DNA of 7,415 bases from Deltaproteobacteria bacterium (GTDB lineage: Bacteria; Myxococcota; Myxococcia; Myxococcales; Myxococcaceae). Every line of letters starts with the position of its first letter. The stretch's first letter is position 1. This document shows, in pieces, positions 1 through 4,983 of the stretch. Both the position numbers and the translations under genes were made by a program. The stretch is taken from contig VGRA01000120.1 of assembly GCA_016875515.1 (NCBI GenBank), forward strand, positions 1-7,415. The letters run 5' to 3'. Under the pieces are notes generated by a model. It saw only the letters and a program-made list of their open reading frames with translations, was not told the origin of the DNA and did not search any database.

Positions 1-2
1 CC

Positions 3-2240
3 ACGGTTCGCCCGGCGGTCGTGGTGCCGACCTCGGTGGTGCGGCCCGGCCCGGCGGCCCCCGGGGCTTCACCCGTCACGCCCTCCTACTCGGTGCCCTC
101 CGCGGCTGCCCAGCCCGCGGTGGATCCCCGGACGCTGAGGCCCACGGCCACGCAGGCGGTGGTCATCAGCCGTCCGCTCATCCAGGTGCGGCGCGTGACG
201 CCTGCGTCCAACTCCCACAAGAACATCCCGGCGGCGCCGGGCCGGAAAGCCATTGGCGAGGTGCGCGAGTTCAAGGTCGTTTCTGACGGACGGGGCAAGG
301 ACTTCGTCGACGTCAGCAAGAACAAGGACAAGCGCCCCACCAAGCGCACCCCGGAGAAGGACGGCGCGCCCTCCCGGCAAGAGATCACGGACCTCATGTT
401 CGGGCGGGTGGCCCTCCCGCTGCGCGGCAAGAAGAAGAAGCCCACCAAGAAGGGGCTGAAGACCCAGATCACCCAGATGTCGGACGACAAGAAGGTCATC
501 AAGCTGCAGGAAGGCATCACCGTCTCGGACCTGGCGCAGCGGATGGGCGTGCGCATTGCGGACATCATCAAGAAGCTGATGGCCAGCGGGAAGATGGCCA
601 CGGCCAACGAGATGGTGGACGTGGACACCGCGGAGATCCTCGCGTCCGACTACGGCTGGAAGGTGGAGAAGGTCGGGTTCGAGGTGGAGGACATGATCCC
701 GGAGGTGGAGGATCGCGAGGAGGACAACGTCTCGCGTCCGCCGGTGGTGACGGTGATGGGCCACGTGGACCACGGCAAGACGTCCCTTTTGGACGCGCTG
801 CGGCAGGCAAACGTGGCGGCGGGCGAGGCGGGTGGCATCACCCAGCACATCGGCGCCTATACGGTGAGCACGGACGCGGGCGACATCACGTTCCTGGACA
901 CACCGGGCCACGAGGCGTTCAGCGCCATGCGCAGCCGCGGCGCGAACATCACGGACATCGTCATCCTCGTGGTGGCGTCCGATGACGGCGTGATGCCGCA
1001 GACGAGGGAGGCCATCCAGAAGGCGCGGGAGGCGGAGGTGCCGCTGGTGGTGGCCATCAACAAGATGGACCTGCCCGGTGCCAACCCGGACCGCGTGAAG
1101 AAGGAACTGGCGGACCAGAACGTGCTGGCCGAGGAGTGGGGCGGCGACGTGCAGATGGTCCAGGTTTCCGCGAAGAAGCGGCAGAACCTGGAACTGCTGC
1201 TGGAGAACGTCCTGCTGCAGGCGGAGGTGTTGGAGCTGAAGGCCAACCCCACGCTGCCGGCGCTCGGGACCATCATCGAGGCGCGCCTGGAGAAGGGGCG
1301 CGGCCCGGTGGCGAGCGTGCTGGTGCAGGAGGGGACGCTGCGGCTGGGAGACGCGCTGGTGTCCGGCGTGCACCATGGGCGTGTCCGCGCGCTGCGGGAC
1401 GACCTGGGCAACTCGGTGGAGGAGATCAAGCCGGGCTACTCCGCGGAGGTGATTGGCCTGTCCGGCGTTCCCACCGCGGGTGACGTCATCAACGCGGTGG
1501 CAGACGAGCGGGCGGCCAAGGAGATCGCCGAGCACCGTGCGTTCAAGGCGCGCCAGGCCAACGCGACCAAGACGTCCAAGGACACGCTGGACTCCCTGTT
1601 TGCCCGGATGAAGCAGTCCGAGCAGAAGGAGCTGCGGATCGTCCTCAAGGCGGACGTGCAGGGCAGCCTCGAGGCGGTGGCAGACGCGGTGCTCAAGCTC
1701 TCCGGGCCCAAGGTCAAGGTGGACATCGTCCACAAGGGCGTTGGGATGATGACGGAGACGGACGTGATGATGGCGGCGGCCACCAAGGCGGTGGTGGTGG
1801 GCTTCAACAGCCGGCCCGAGTCCGGCGCGGAGTCCACGGCCAAGGCGCAGGAGGTGGAACTGGTCACCTACTCCATCATCTACGAGTTGCTGGACGGCAT
1901 CCGGCAGCGGATGGAGGACCTGCTCGAGCCCATCCGGACGGAGAAGAAGATGGGCCGGGCGGAGGTGCGCAACCTCTTCAACGTGCCGAAGCTGGGCACC
2001 ATTGCCGGCTCTTCCATCCTGGAGGGCAAGGTCACCCGGACGGCCTTCGCGCGGCTGTGGCGCGCGGGCAAGCAGGTGTACGCGGGCAAGGTCGCCTCGC
2101 TGCGCCGCTTCAAGGACGACGTGAAGGAAGTGGCCCAGGGGTTCGAGTGCGGCATCGGGCTGGAGAACTGCACGGACCTGCAGCCGGGGGACATCATCGA
2201 GGCGTACGAGGTGGAGGAGACGCGGCAGAGCCTCTCCTGA
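3..2240 (+). CDS. infB: Translation initiation factor IF-2 (5' end missing)
   Basis: IF-2 is the GTPase that brings fMet-tRNA to the 30S subunit and promotes 50S joining. The frame is open to the left window edge, so the true start lies upstream; 745 residues are visible. The first ~135 codons are Ala/Pro/Val-rich and then Lys-rich low-complexity sequence, including [10 protein letters not shown] just before the IF2_N domain (about 486-672). The G domain follows with all its motifs: G1 GHVDHGKT (759-782), G2 around [11 protein letters not shown]3 DTPGH (897-911), G4 NKMD (1059-1070) and G5 SAKK (1167-1178). Domain II (from about 1250), the C1 domain (from about 1630, [11 protein letters not shown]) and the fMet-tRNA-binding C2 domain ([11 protein letters not shown] near the end) are intact. 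Nothing catalytic is missing. Myxobacterial IF-2 is known for a long unusual N-terminal region, and this fits. Very high confidence in identity; the start is unknown. Confidence 0.98.
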   Translation, partial: TVRPAVVVPTSVVRPGPAAPGASPVTPSYSVPSAAAQPAVDPRTLRPTATQAVVISRPLIQVRRVTPASNSHKNIPAAPGRKAIGEVREFKVVSDGRGKDFVDVSKNKDKRPTKRTPEKDGAPSRQEITDLMFGRVALPLRGKKKKPTKKGLKTQITQMSDDKKVIKLQEGITVSDLAQRMGVRIADIIKKLMASGKMATANEMVDVDTAEILASDYGWKVEKVGFEVEDMIPEVEDREEDNVSRPPVVTVMGHVDHGKTSLLDALRQANVAAGEAGGITQHIGAYTVSTDAGDITFLDTPGHEAFSAMRSRGANITDIVILVVASDDGVMPQTREAIQKAREAEVPLVVAINKMDLPGANPDRVKKELADQNVLAEEWGGDVQMVQVSAKKRQNLELLLENVLLQAEVLELKANPTLPALGTIIEARLEKGRGPVASVLVQEGTLRLGDALVSGVHHGRVRALRDDLGNSVEEIKPGYSAEVIGLSGVPTAGDVINAVADERAAKEIAEHRAFKARQANATKTSKDTLDSLFARMKQSEQKELRIVLKADVQGSLEAVADAVLKLSGPKVKVDIVHKGVGMMTETDVMMAAATKAVVVGFNSRPESGAESTAKAQEVELVTYSIIYELLDGIRQRMEDLLEPIRTEKKMGRAEVRNLFNVPKLGTIAGSSILEGKVTRTAFARLWRAGKQVYAGKVASLRRFKDDVKEVAQGFECGIGLENCTDLQPGDIIEAYEVEETRQSLS

Positions 2241-2257
2241 GGCGACCCCGGTGCCTG

Positions 2258-2278
2258 CCCGCCCCGCAGGGGGGCGGG
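2258..2278 (+). other. GC-rich hairpin between infB and ylxP
   Basis: CCCGCCCC (2258-2265) and GGGGCGGG (2271-2278) form a perfect 8-bp stem with a 5-nt loop, 17 nt after the infB stop. No T run follows, so it is not a standard intrinsic terminator. A processing or mRNA-stability element, or partial pausing, is more likely given that ylxP starts 25 nt later and has no visible promoter. A competing 5-bp pairing, CCTGC (2254-2258) with GCAGG (2266-2270), shares bases with it. The structure is read by eye; its function is inferred. Confidence 0.5.
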
Positions 2279-2303
2279 TCCAGCCGCGTCACGGGGAGGG
2301 TGC

Positions 2304-2831
2304 ATGTTCGTCTGCGTCGCGCGCATCACGTTGCAGGTCCACGACAGCGGCTCGCTGAAGGCGCGCCGGCAGGTGGTGCGCCGCGTGCTGGACCGGGTGC
2401 GCGCCCGCTTCAACGTCTCCGCGGCGGAGGTGGGAGTGCCGGACGCGTGGGAGCGGGCGGAGGTGGCCTTTTCGCTCGTGGGGGGGGACCGCCGGCACGT
2501 CAACGAGCAGATGGACAAGGTGCTCGGCTTCGTGGAGCAGATGTACGTGGCCCCGGTGGTGGCGCGGGAGCTGGAGATCCTCACCCTGGGGGACCAGCTG
2601 TACGGGGATGCCCGGAGCCAGGCTGCCATCGAGAGGCACCTGTCCACGAAGATGCAGCCCACGGACCGCAGTCTGGCAGAGGCGGAGGGGCTGGGGGACT
2701 GGGACGAGCGGCACGGGACGGGGCAGGGCGGGCACGCGGGAGCGAAGCCGACGCAGCAGGAGCTGACGCTAAACGAAGCGAGGGCGCGCGCGCGCTCGCT
2801 GCGCAACAGGCGGGACTGGGAGAAGCCATGA
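2304..2831 (+). CDS. ylxP: DUF503 / YlxP family protein with C-terminal extension
   Basis: Residues 1-101 match the DUF503 (YlxP) family: a short beta-alpha-beta domain beginning [19 protein letters not shown], with [11 protein letters not shown] in the middle and [15 protein letters not shown] at its end. The biochemical role of the family is not firmly established; it sits almost invariably between infB and rbfA, as here, which suggests a part in ribosome function. The family is usually about 90-100 residues, but this protein has 175: a 74-residue tail is added, Gly/Gln/charge-rich in the middle and ending in a basic, probably helical segment ([16 protein letters not shown]). The ATG at 2304 has a GGGGAGGG Shine-Dalgarno run at 2293-2300, slightly close. 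The stop overlaps the rbfA start (ATGA). An 8-G run lies at 2480-2487 inside the gene, but the frame reads through normally. Family is sure; the tail's role is unknown. Confidence 0.93.
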   Translation: MFVCVARITLQVHDSGSLKARRQVVRRVLDRVRARFNVSAAEVGVPDAWERAEVAFSLVGGDRRHVNEQMDKVLGFVEQMYVAPVVARELEILTLGDQLYGDARSQAAIERHLSTKMQPTDRSLAEAEGLGDWDERHGTGQGGHAGAKPTQQELTLNEARARARSLRNRRDWEKP

Positions 2832-3187
2832 GCACGCCGAGAAGGCCGGACAGGGTGGGGGCGGAGATCCAGGCCGCCATCGCGGACCTGCTGACGCGGG
2901 GGGAGTTGCGCGATCCGCGCATTGGCTACATCACGCTCACCGGGGTGAAGGTCTCCCCGGACCTCCGGGTGGCGCGGGTGTTCTACTCCCTCATTGGCAA
3001 CGAGGAGCGGCGCAAGGCCACGGCCGAGGGGCTGGAGGCGGCCCGGGGCTTCGTGCGGCGAGAGGTGACGGCGCGGGTGAAGCTGCGGGTGTCACCGGAG
3101 ATTTTCTTCAGCTTCGACGAGAGCCTGGGCGAGGGGGACAAGATCGAGCGGCTGCTCAAGCAGGTGCGGAACAAGGAAGGCTGGTGA
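2828..3187 (+). CDS. rbfA: Ribosome-binding factor A
   Basis: RbfA is a small KH-fold protein that binds the immature 30S subunit near the 5' end of 16S rRNA and assists late maturation, notably at low temperature in E. coli. The 119-residue product has the expected size and sequence pattern: N-terminal [17 protein letters not shown], the central [27 protein letters not shown] stretch (quoted here only in part: [18 protein letters not shown]), and the C-terminal signature [11 protein letters not shown] followed by a basic helix. The ATG at 2828 overlaps the ylxP stop and has GGGAG (2818-2822) about 5 nt upstream, so translational coupling to ylxP is likely. The next gene, truB, overlaps its stop codon. 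No truncation or unusual residue is apparent. The frame is open far upstream, but that part is only a shadow of infB and ylxP. Confidence 0.96.
   Translation: MSTPRRPDRVGAEIQAAIADLLTRGELRDPRIGYITLTGVKVSPDLRVARVFYSLIGNEERRKATAEGLEAARGFVRREVTARVKLRVSPEIFFSFDESLGEGDKIERLLKQVRNKEGW
3174..3180 (+). promoter_or_regulatory. truB ribosome binding site (decides start)
   Basis: AGGAAGG lies inside the 3' end of rbfA. It is 6 nt before the ATG at 3187 but only 3 nt before the in-frame GTG at 3184. Normal spacing favours the ATG, giving a TGATG stop/start overlap with rbfA. Confidence 0.7.
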
Positions 3188-4074
3188 TGGACGGCATCCT
3201 GGTGCTGGACAAGCCGCCCGGGCCCACGTCCTTCGACGTGGTGCGCCGCGTGCGGACGGTCCTCCGGCTCAAGAAGGTGGGCCACACCGGGACGCTGGAC
3301 CCCGCCGCCACGGGCGTGCTGCCGCTGTGCCTGGGGGACGCCACGCGGGTGGCCGGCTACGTCACCGAGCGGGACAAGGCCTACGAGGCGCTGGTGCGCC
3401 TGGGGGAGGAGACGGATACGCAGGACGCCACGGGCAAGGTGTTGGCGTCCGCGCCGGTGCCGGCCTTTTCGCCCGCCGAGCTGGAGGCGGCGCTGGACCG
3501 ATTTCGTGGAACGTTCCTGCAGGTGCCGCCCATGTACTCCGCGGTGAAGGTGCAGGGGAAGCGGCTGTACGAGCTGGCGCGGGAGGGCAAGGAGGTGGAG
3601 CGCGCCGCCCGCGAGGTGACGGTGCACCGGCTGTGCTTGGTGGACCGCGGGGCGGAGCAGCTGCGGCTGGAAGTGCACTGCAGCAAGGGCTTCTTCGTCC
3701 GGACGCTGGCGCACGAGCTGGGCCGGGCGCTGGGGTGCGGGGCGCACCTGCAGGCGTTGCGGCGGACGCGCAGCGGTCCGTTCACCCTGTCGCAGGCGCT
3801 GCCGCTGCAGCAACTGGAGGCGTTGGCCGCGGACAGGGCGGGGCTGGCCGCCCGGCTGGTCTCCGTGGAGGTGGCGCTCTGCGAGCTGCCGGAGTTGCGG
3901 GTGGGGCCGGCAGACGCGGAGCGGGTTCGCCACGGGGTGCCGGTGGAGGGGCACGGGTGGTACGCGGGGATGGGGAAGCTGCGGGTGACGGGGCCGGACG
4001 GGAAGGTGCTGGCGGTGGCGGAGGTGGACGCCTCGGGCCGGCTGCGCTTTTCGCGGGTGCTCGTCCAGCCGTGA
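3187..4074 (+). CDS. truB: tRNA pseudouridine(55) synthase TruB
   Basis: TruB isomerises U55 to pseudouridine in the T-arm of most elongator tRNAs, and also acts as a tRNA-folding chaperone. The 295-residue product begins [15 protein letters not shown], the classic TruB N-terminus. The catalytic motif GHTGTLDP is at residues 32-39, with nucleophile Asp38. The conserved PPMYSAVK motif (114-121, Tyr117) and the KGFFVRTLAHELG motif (167-179, Arg172) are all intact. A C-terminal PUA-like region of about 60 residues follows, ending SGRLRFSRVLVQP. Length is typical of TruB with a PUA domain. The ATG at 3187 is preferred over the GTG one codon earlier because of Shine-Dalgarno spacing. The stop overlaps the next ORF by GTGA. 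Identity is certain from the motifs; operon expression with rbfA is inferred from the overlap. Confidence 0.97.
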   Translation: MDGILVLDKPPGPTSFDVVRRVRTVLRLKKVGHTGTLDPAATGVLPLCLGDATRVAGYVTERDKAYEALVRLGEETDTQDATGKVLASAPVPAFSPAELEAALDRFRGTFLQVPPMYSAVKVQGKRLYELAREGKEVERAAREVTVHRLCLVDRGAEQLRLEVHCSKGFFVRTLAHELGRALGCGAHLQALRRTRSGPFTLSQALPLQQLEALAADRAGLAARLVSVEVALCELPELRVGPADAERVRHGVPVEGHGWYAGMGKLRVTGPDGKVLAVAEVDASGRLRFSRVLVQP

Positions 4075-4343
4075 ACGTCACCGTGCACGTGGCCCCGGCC
4101 CTGGCCCGGGCGGTGGAGGGGCGGCGCCGGCTGGAGCTGGGGCTGCCGGCTGGGGCGGGCCCCGCGGAGCTGTGGGACACGCTGCTCGCCCTGTACCCGG
4201 GGCTGCGGGCGCTGGTGCCGGGAGATCTGGGGGTGGAGCCGCGCCTGCTGGGGCTGCTGTGGCACCACCCTGCCGGGGCCGCGGCGGCAGGGGCCTTTCT
4301 GGGCGGCAGCGCCGGGCGGCCCGGTGGCCGGACGGTGACCTGA
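4071..4343 (+). CDS. Small MoaD/ThiS-like (beta-grasp) protein, atypical C-terminus
   Basis: A 90-codon ORF starts at a GTG that overlaps the truB stop (GTGA). Support for coding: about 92% G/C at third codon positions, tight coupling to truB, and a protein-like first half. The pattern VNVTVHVAPALARAVEG, then LELGLPAGAGPAELWDTLL, then YPGLRALV resembles the first beta-hairpin and helix of MoaD/ThiS sulfur carriers (LPAG-T-x-ELL...YP-L). The second half is weaker: LLGLLWHHPAG then Gly/Ala-rich sequence ending GGRTVT. It lacks the C-terminal Gly-Gly that is adenylated and thiocarboxylated in true sulfur carriers. No molybdopterin or thiamine gene is in view. It could be a diverged carrier, a structural relative, or a gene damaged near its 3' end. 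No clear Shine-Dalgarno sequence is seen, so translation probably depends on coupling. Coding is likely; the family is tentative. Confidence 0.6.
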   Translation: MNVTVHVAPALARAVEGRRRLELGLPAGAGPAELWDTLLALYPGLRALVPGDLGVEPRLLGLLWHHPAGAAAAGAFLGGSAGRPGGRTVT

Positions 4344-4378
4344 GCGGGGCAGGCGTCCCGGCGGTCAGGCTGGCGTCG

Positions 4379-4407
4379 TTGACCCCCTGACGCCCCGGGC
4401 CTATAAG
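4379..4407 (+). promoter_or_regulatory. Sigma70-type promoter for rpsO-pnp
   Basis: The -35 box TTGACC (4379-4384) and the -10 box TATAAG (4402-4407) each match five of six consensus bases and are separated by exactly 17 nt. The predicted transcript start is near 4414, about 77 nt before the rpsO ATG. AT-rich hexamers stand out sharply in this GC-rich sequence. The site lies in the only non-coding gap upstream of rpsO. The -35 box lies within inverted repeats (GTCAGG 4364-4369 with CCTGAC 4386-4391; GGCGTC 4372-4377 with GACGCC 4389-4394). The -10 sits in the loop of CGGGC/GCCCG (4396-4400, 4407-4411). No terminator for the upstream operon is obvious, so some read-through may also feed rpsO. 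Confidence 0.75.
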
Positions 4408-4426
4408 CCCGCGCGCCCGGCCTGTA

Positions 4427-4468
4427 CCCCCTCGCGGACCTGGGCGGCAGCACGCACCCCGAGGTGGG
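4427..4468 (+). promoter_or_regulatory. Potential stem-loop in rpsO leader
   Basis: CCCCCTCG (4427-4434) can pair with CGAGG-T-GGG (4460-4468), giving 8 bp with one bulged U, closing a 25-nt loop. The 3' arm ends 7 nt before the rpsO Shine-Dalgarno sequence. S15 represses its own mRNA through leader structures in several bacteria, and these differ widely between phyla, so this is a reasonable place for such an element. Pairing was read by eye; regulation is inference. Confidence 0.35.
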
Positions 4469-4475
4469 ACAACGA

Positions 4476-4482
4476 AAGAAGG
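4476..4482 (+). promoter_or_regulatory. rpsO ribosome binding site (decides start)
   Basis: AAGAAGG lies 8 nt before the ATG at 4491. An in-frame GTG at 4464 precedes this site and would add nine residues not found in S15, so the ATG is the start. Confidence 0.8.
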
Positions 4483-4490
4483 CAACACAC

Positions 4491-4760
4491 ATGGCGGCAC
4501 TCCAGGAGCGCAAGGCAGAGCTGGTGAAGAAGTTCCAGACGCACGAGAAGGACACCGGCTCTCCCGAGGTGCAGGTGGCGCTGCTCTCCGAGCGGATCGG
4601 CGAGCTGACCGAGCACTTCAAGACGCACAAGAAGGACCACCACAGCCGCCGCGGCCTGCTGAAGCTGGTGAGCCAGCGCCGCAGCCTGCTGGACTACCTG
4701 AAGACCAAGGACTCGGCGCGCTACCGGAAGCTGATCGACGCGCTGGGCATCCGCAAGTAG
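4491..4760 (+). CDS. rpsO: 30S ribosomal protein S15
   Basis: S15 is a primary 16S rRNA-binding protein; it binds the three-way junction of the central domain and contributes to an intersubunit bridge. The product is 89 residues, the canonical bacterial length, and all helical. It shows the family hallmarks: [33 protein letters not shown], and [12 protein letters not shown] ending in [12 protein letters not shown]. The His/Asp/Ser cluster in KKDHHSRR and the following basic helix are the rRNA-contacting part. The start is fixed by family alignment and by the AAGAAGG site upstream. The gene has its own promoter and is followed 223 nt later by pnp, the classical pairing seen in E. coli. No anomalies are visible. 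Confidence 0.98.
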   Translation: MAALQERKAELVKKFQTHEKDTGSPEVQVALLSERIGELTEHFKTHKKDHHSRRGLLKLVSQRRSLLDYLKTKDSARYRKLIDALGIRK

Positions 4761-4782
4761 CCGAAGGTGCCGCGAGGCGGCA

Positions 4783-4813
4783 GGGGGCGCTGGGAAGCAA
4801 CTCCGGCGCCCCC
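4783..4813 (+). terminator. Strong hairpin after rpsO (attenuator or processing site)
   Basis: GGGGGCGC (4783-4790) pairs perfectly with GCGCCCCC (4806-4813). The stem extends inward through U-G, G-C, G-C and G-U pairs to a 7-nt loop. It starts 22 nt after the rpsO stop. The tail is GCCGTTT, only three Ts and 4 nt late, so termination is probably partial at best and pnp is likely still read from the rpsO promoter. In E. coli a terminator also lies between rpsO and pnp. The hairpin could equally protect the rpsO mRNA 3' end. Confidence 0.6.
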
Positions 4814-4837
4814 GCCGTTTGGAGTGGATTGAAGCGA

Positions 4838-4946
4838 AGCAGAGGCACCGGACGGCTTTGGACCTCTGTTCCAGCGAAAGCAGCCCACCACGAGCGGGGG
4901 CTGGTTCCCCTGGATCAGGGACTCAAGGGCGCCGGGGCCAGGAACC
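4838..4946 (+). promoter_or_regulatory. Structured pnp leader (two predicted stems)
   Basis: Stem A pairs AGCAGAGG (4838-4845) with CCTCTGTT (4863-4870): 8 bp including one G-U, with a 17-nt loop. Stem B pairs GGTTCC-cc-TGG (4903-4913) with CCAGGAACC (4938-4946): 9 bp with a 2-nt bulge and a 24-nt loop. The near-repeats AGCGAAGCAG (4833-4842) and AGCGAAAGCAG (4873-4883) flank stem A. E. coli pnp is autoregulated by RNase III cleavage of a leader stem followed by PNPase action; the same style of control is possible but unproven. No separate pnp promoter was recognised. Confidence 0.35.
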
Positions 4947-4965
4947 CCAACCCGGTCACACCCAG

Positions 4966-4972
4966 AGAAGGA
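4966..4972 (+). promoter_or_regulatory. pnp ribosome binding site (decides start)
   Basis: AGAAGGA precedes the ATG at 4984 by 11 nt, slightly long but the only good site nearby. It rules against the in-frame TTG at 4819, which would add 55 residues of leader sequence with no resemblance to PNPase. Confidence 0.7.
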
Positions 4973-4983
4973 CGAGTCACAGA

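Noticed and set aside
477..479. Internal ATG of infB as a start for a short IF-2 isoform, as in E. coli
   Set aside because: The only purine-rich stretch lies more than 20 nt upstream and is just the Lys-codon tract; there is no good ribosome site.
69..1733. 554-codon open frame on the minus strand opposite infB
   Set aside because: It lies wholly opposite a clearly coding infB. Its His/Arg/Leu-rich translation has no recognisable domain. Long antisense frames are expected where third positions are nearly all G or C.
2057..2827. N-terminal extension of rbfA in its own frame through infB and ylxP
   Set aside because: The translation is Gly/Arg/Ala-rich shadow sequence. RbfA homology begins at the ATG at 2828, which has a good ribosome site.
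3327..4070. Upstream extension of the MoaD/ThiS-like ORF through truB
   Set aside because: It is Gly/Ala-rich out-of-frame sequence inside truB; the coupled GTG at 4071 is the sensible start.
4172..4390. Alternative frame across the MoaD/ThiS-like ORF whose end reads PDGDLSGAGVPAV
   Set aside because: The DGD...PAV wording faintly recalls a MoaD C-terminus and hinted at a frameshift, but it lacks the terminal Gly-Gly and the rest is shadow-like, so I treat it as coincidence.
4464..4490. GTG start for rpsO
   Set aside because: It would add nine non-conserved residues and lies upstream of the Shine-Dalgarno sequence.
4829..4863. Possible separate pnp promoter (TTGAAG or TTGGAC as -35)
   Set aside because: No acceptable -10 hexamer is found 16-18 nt downstream of either.
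4819..4983. TTG start giving PNPase 55 extra residues
   Set aside because: The added residues do not resemble PNPase, the region holds predicted RNA structure, and the ATG at 4984 has a ribosome site and the conserved N-terminus.
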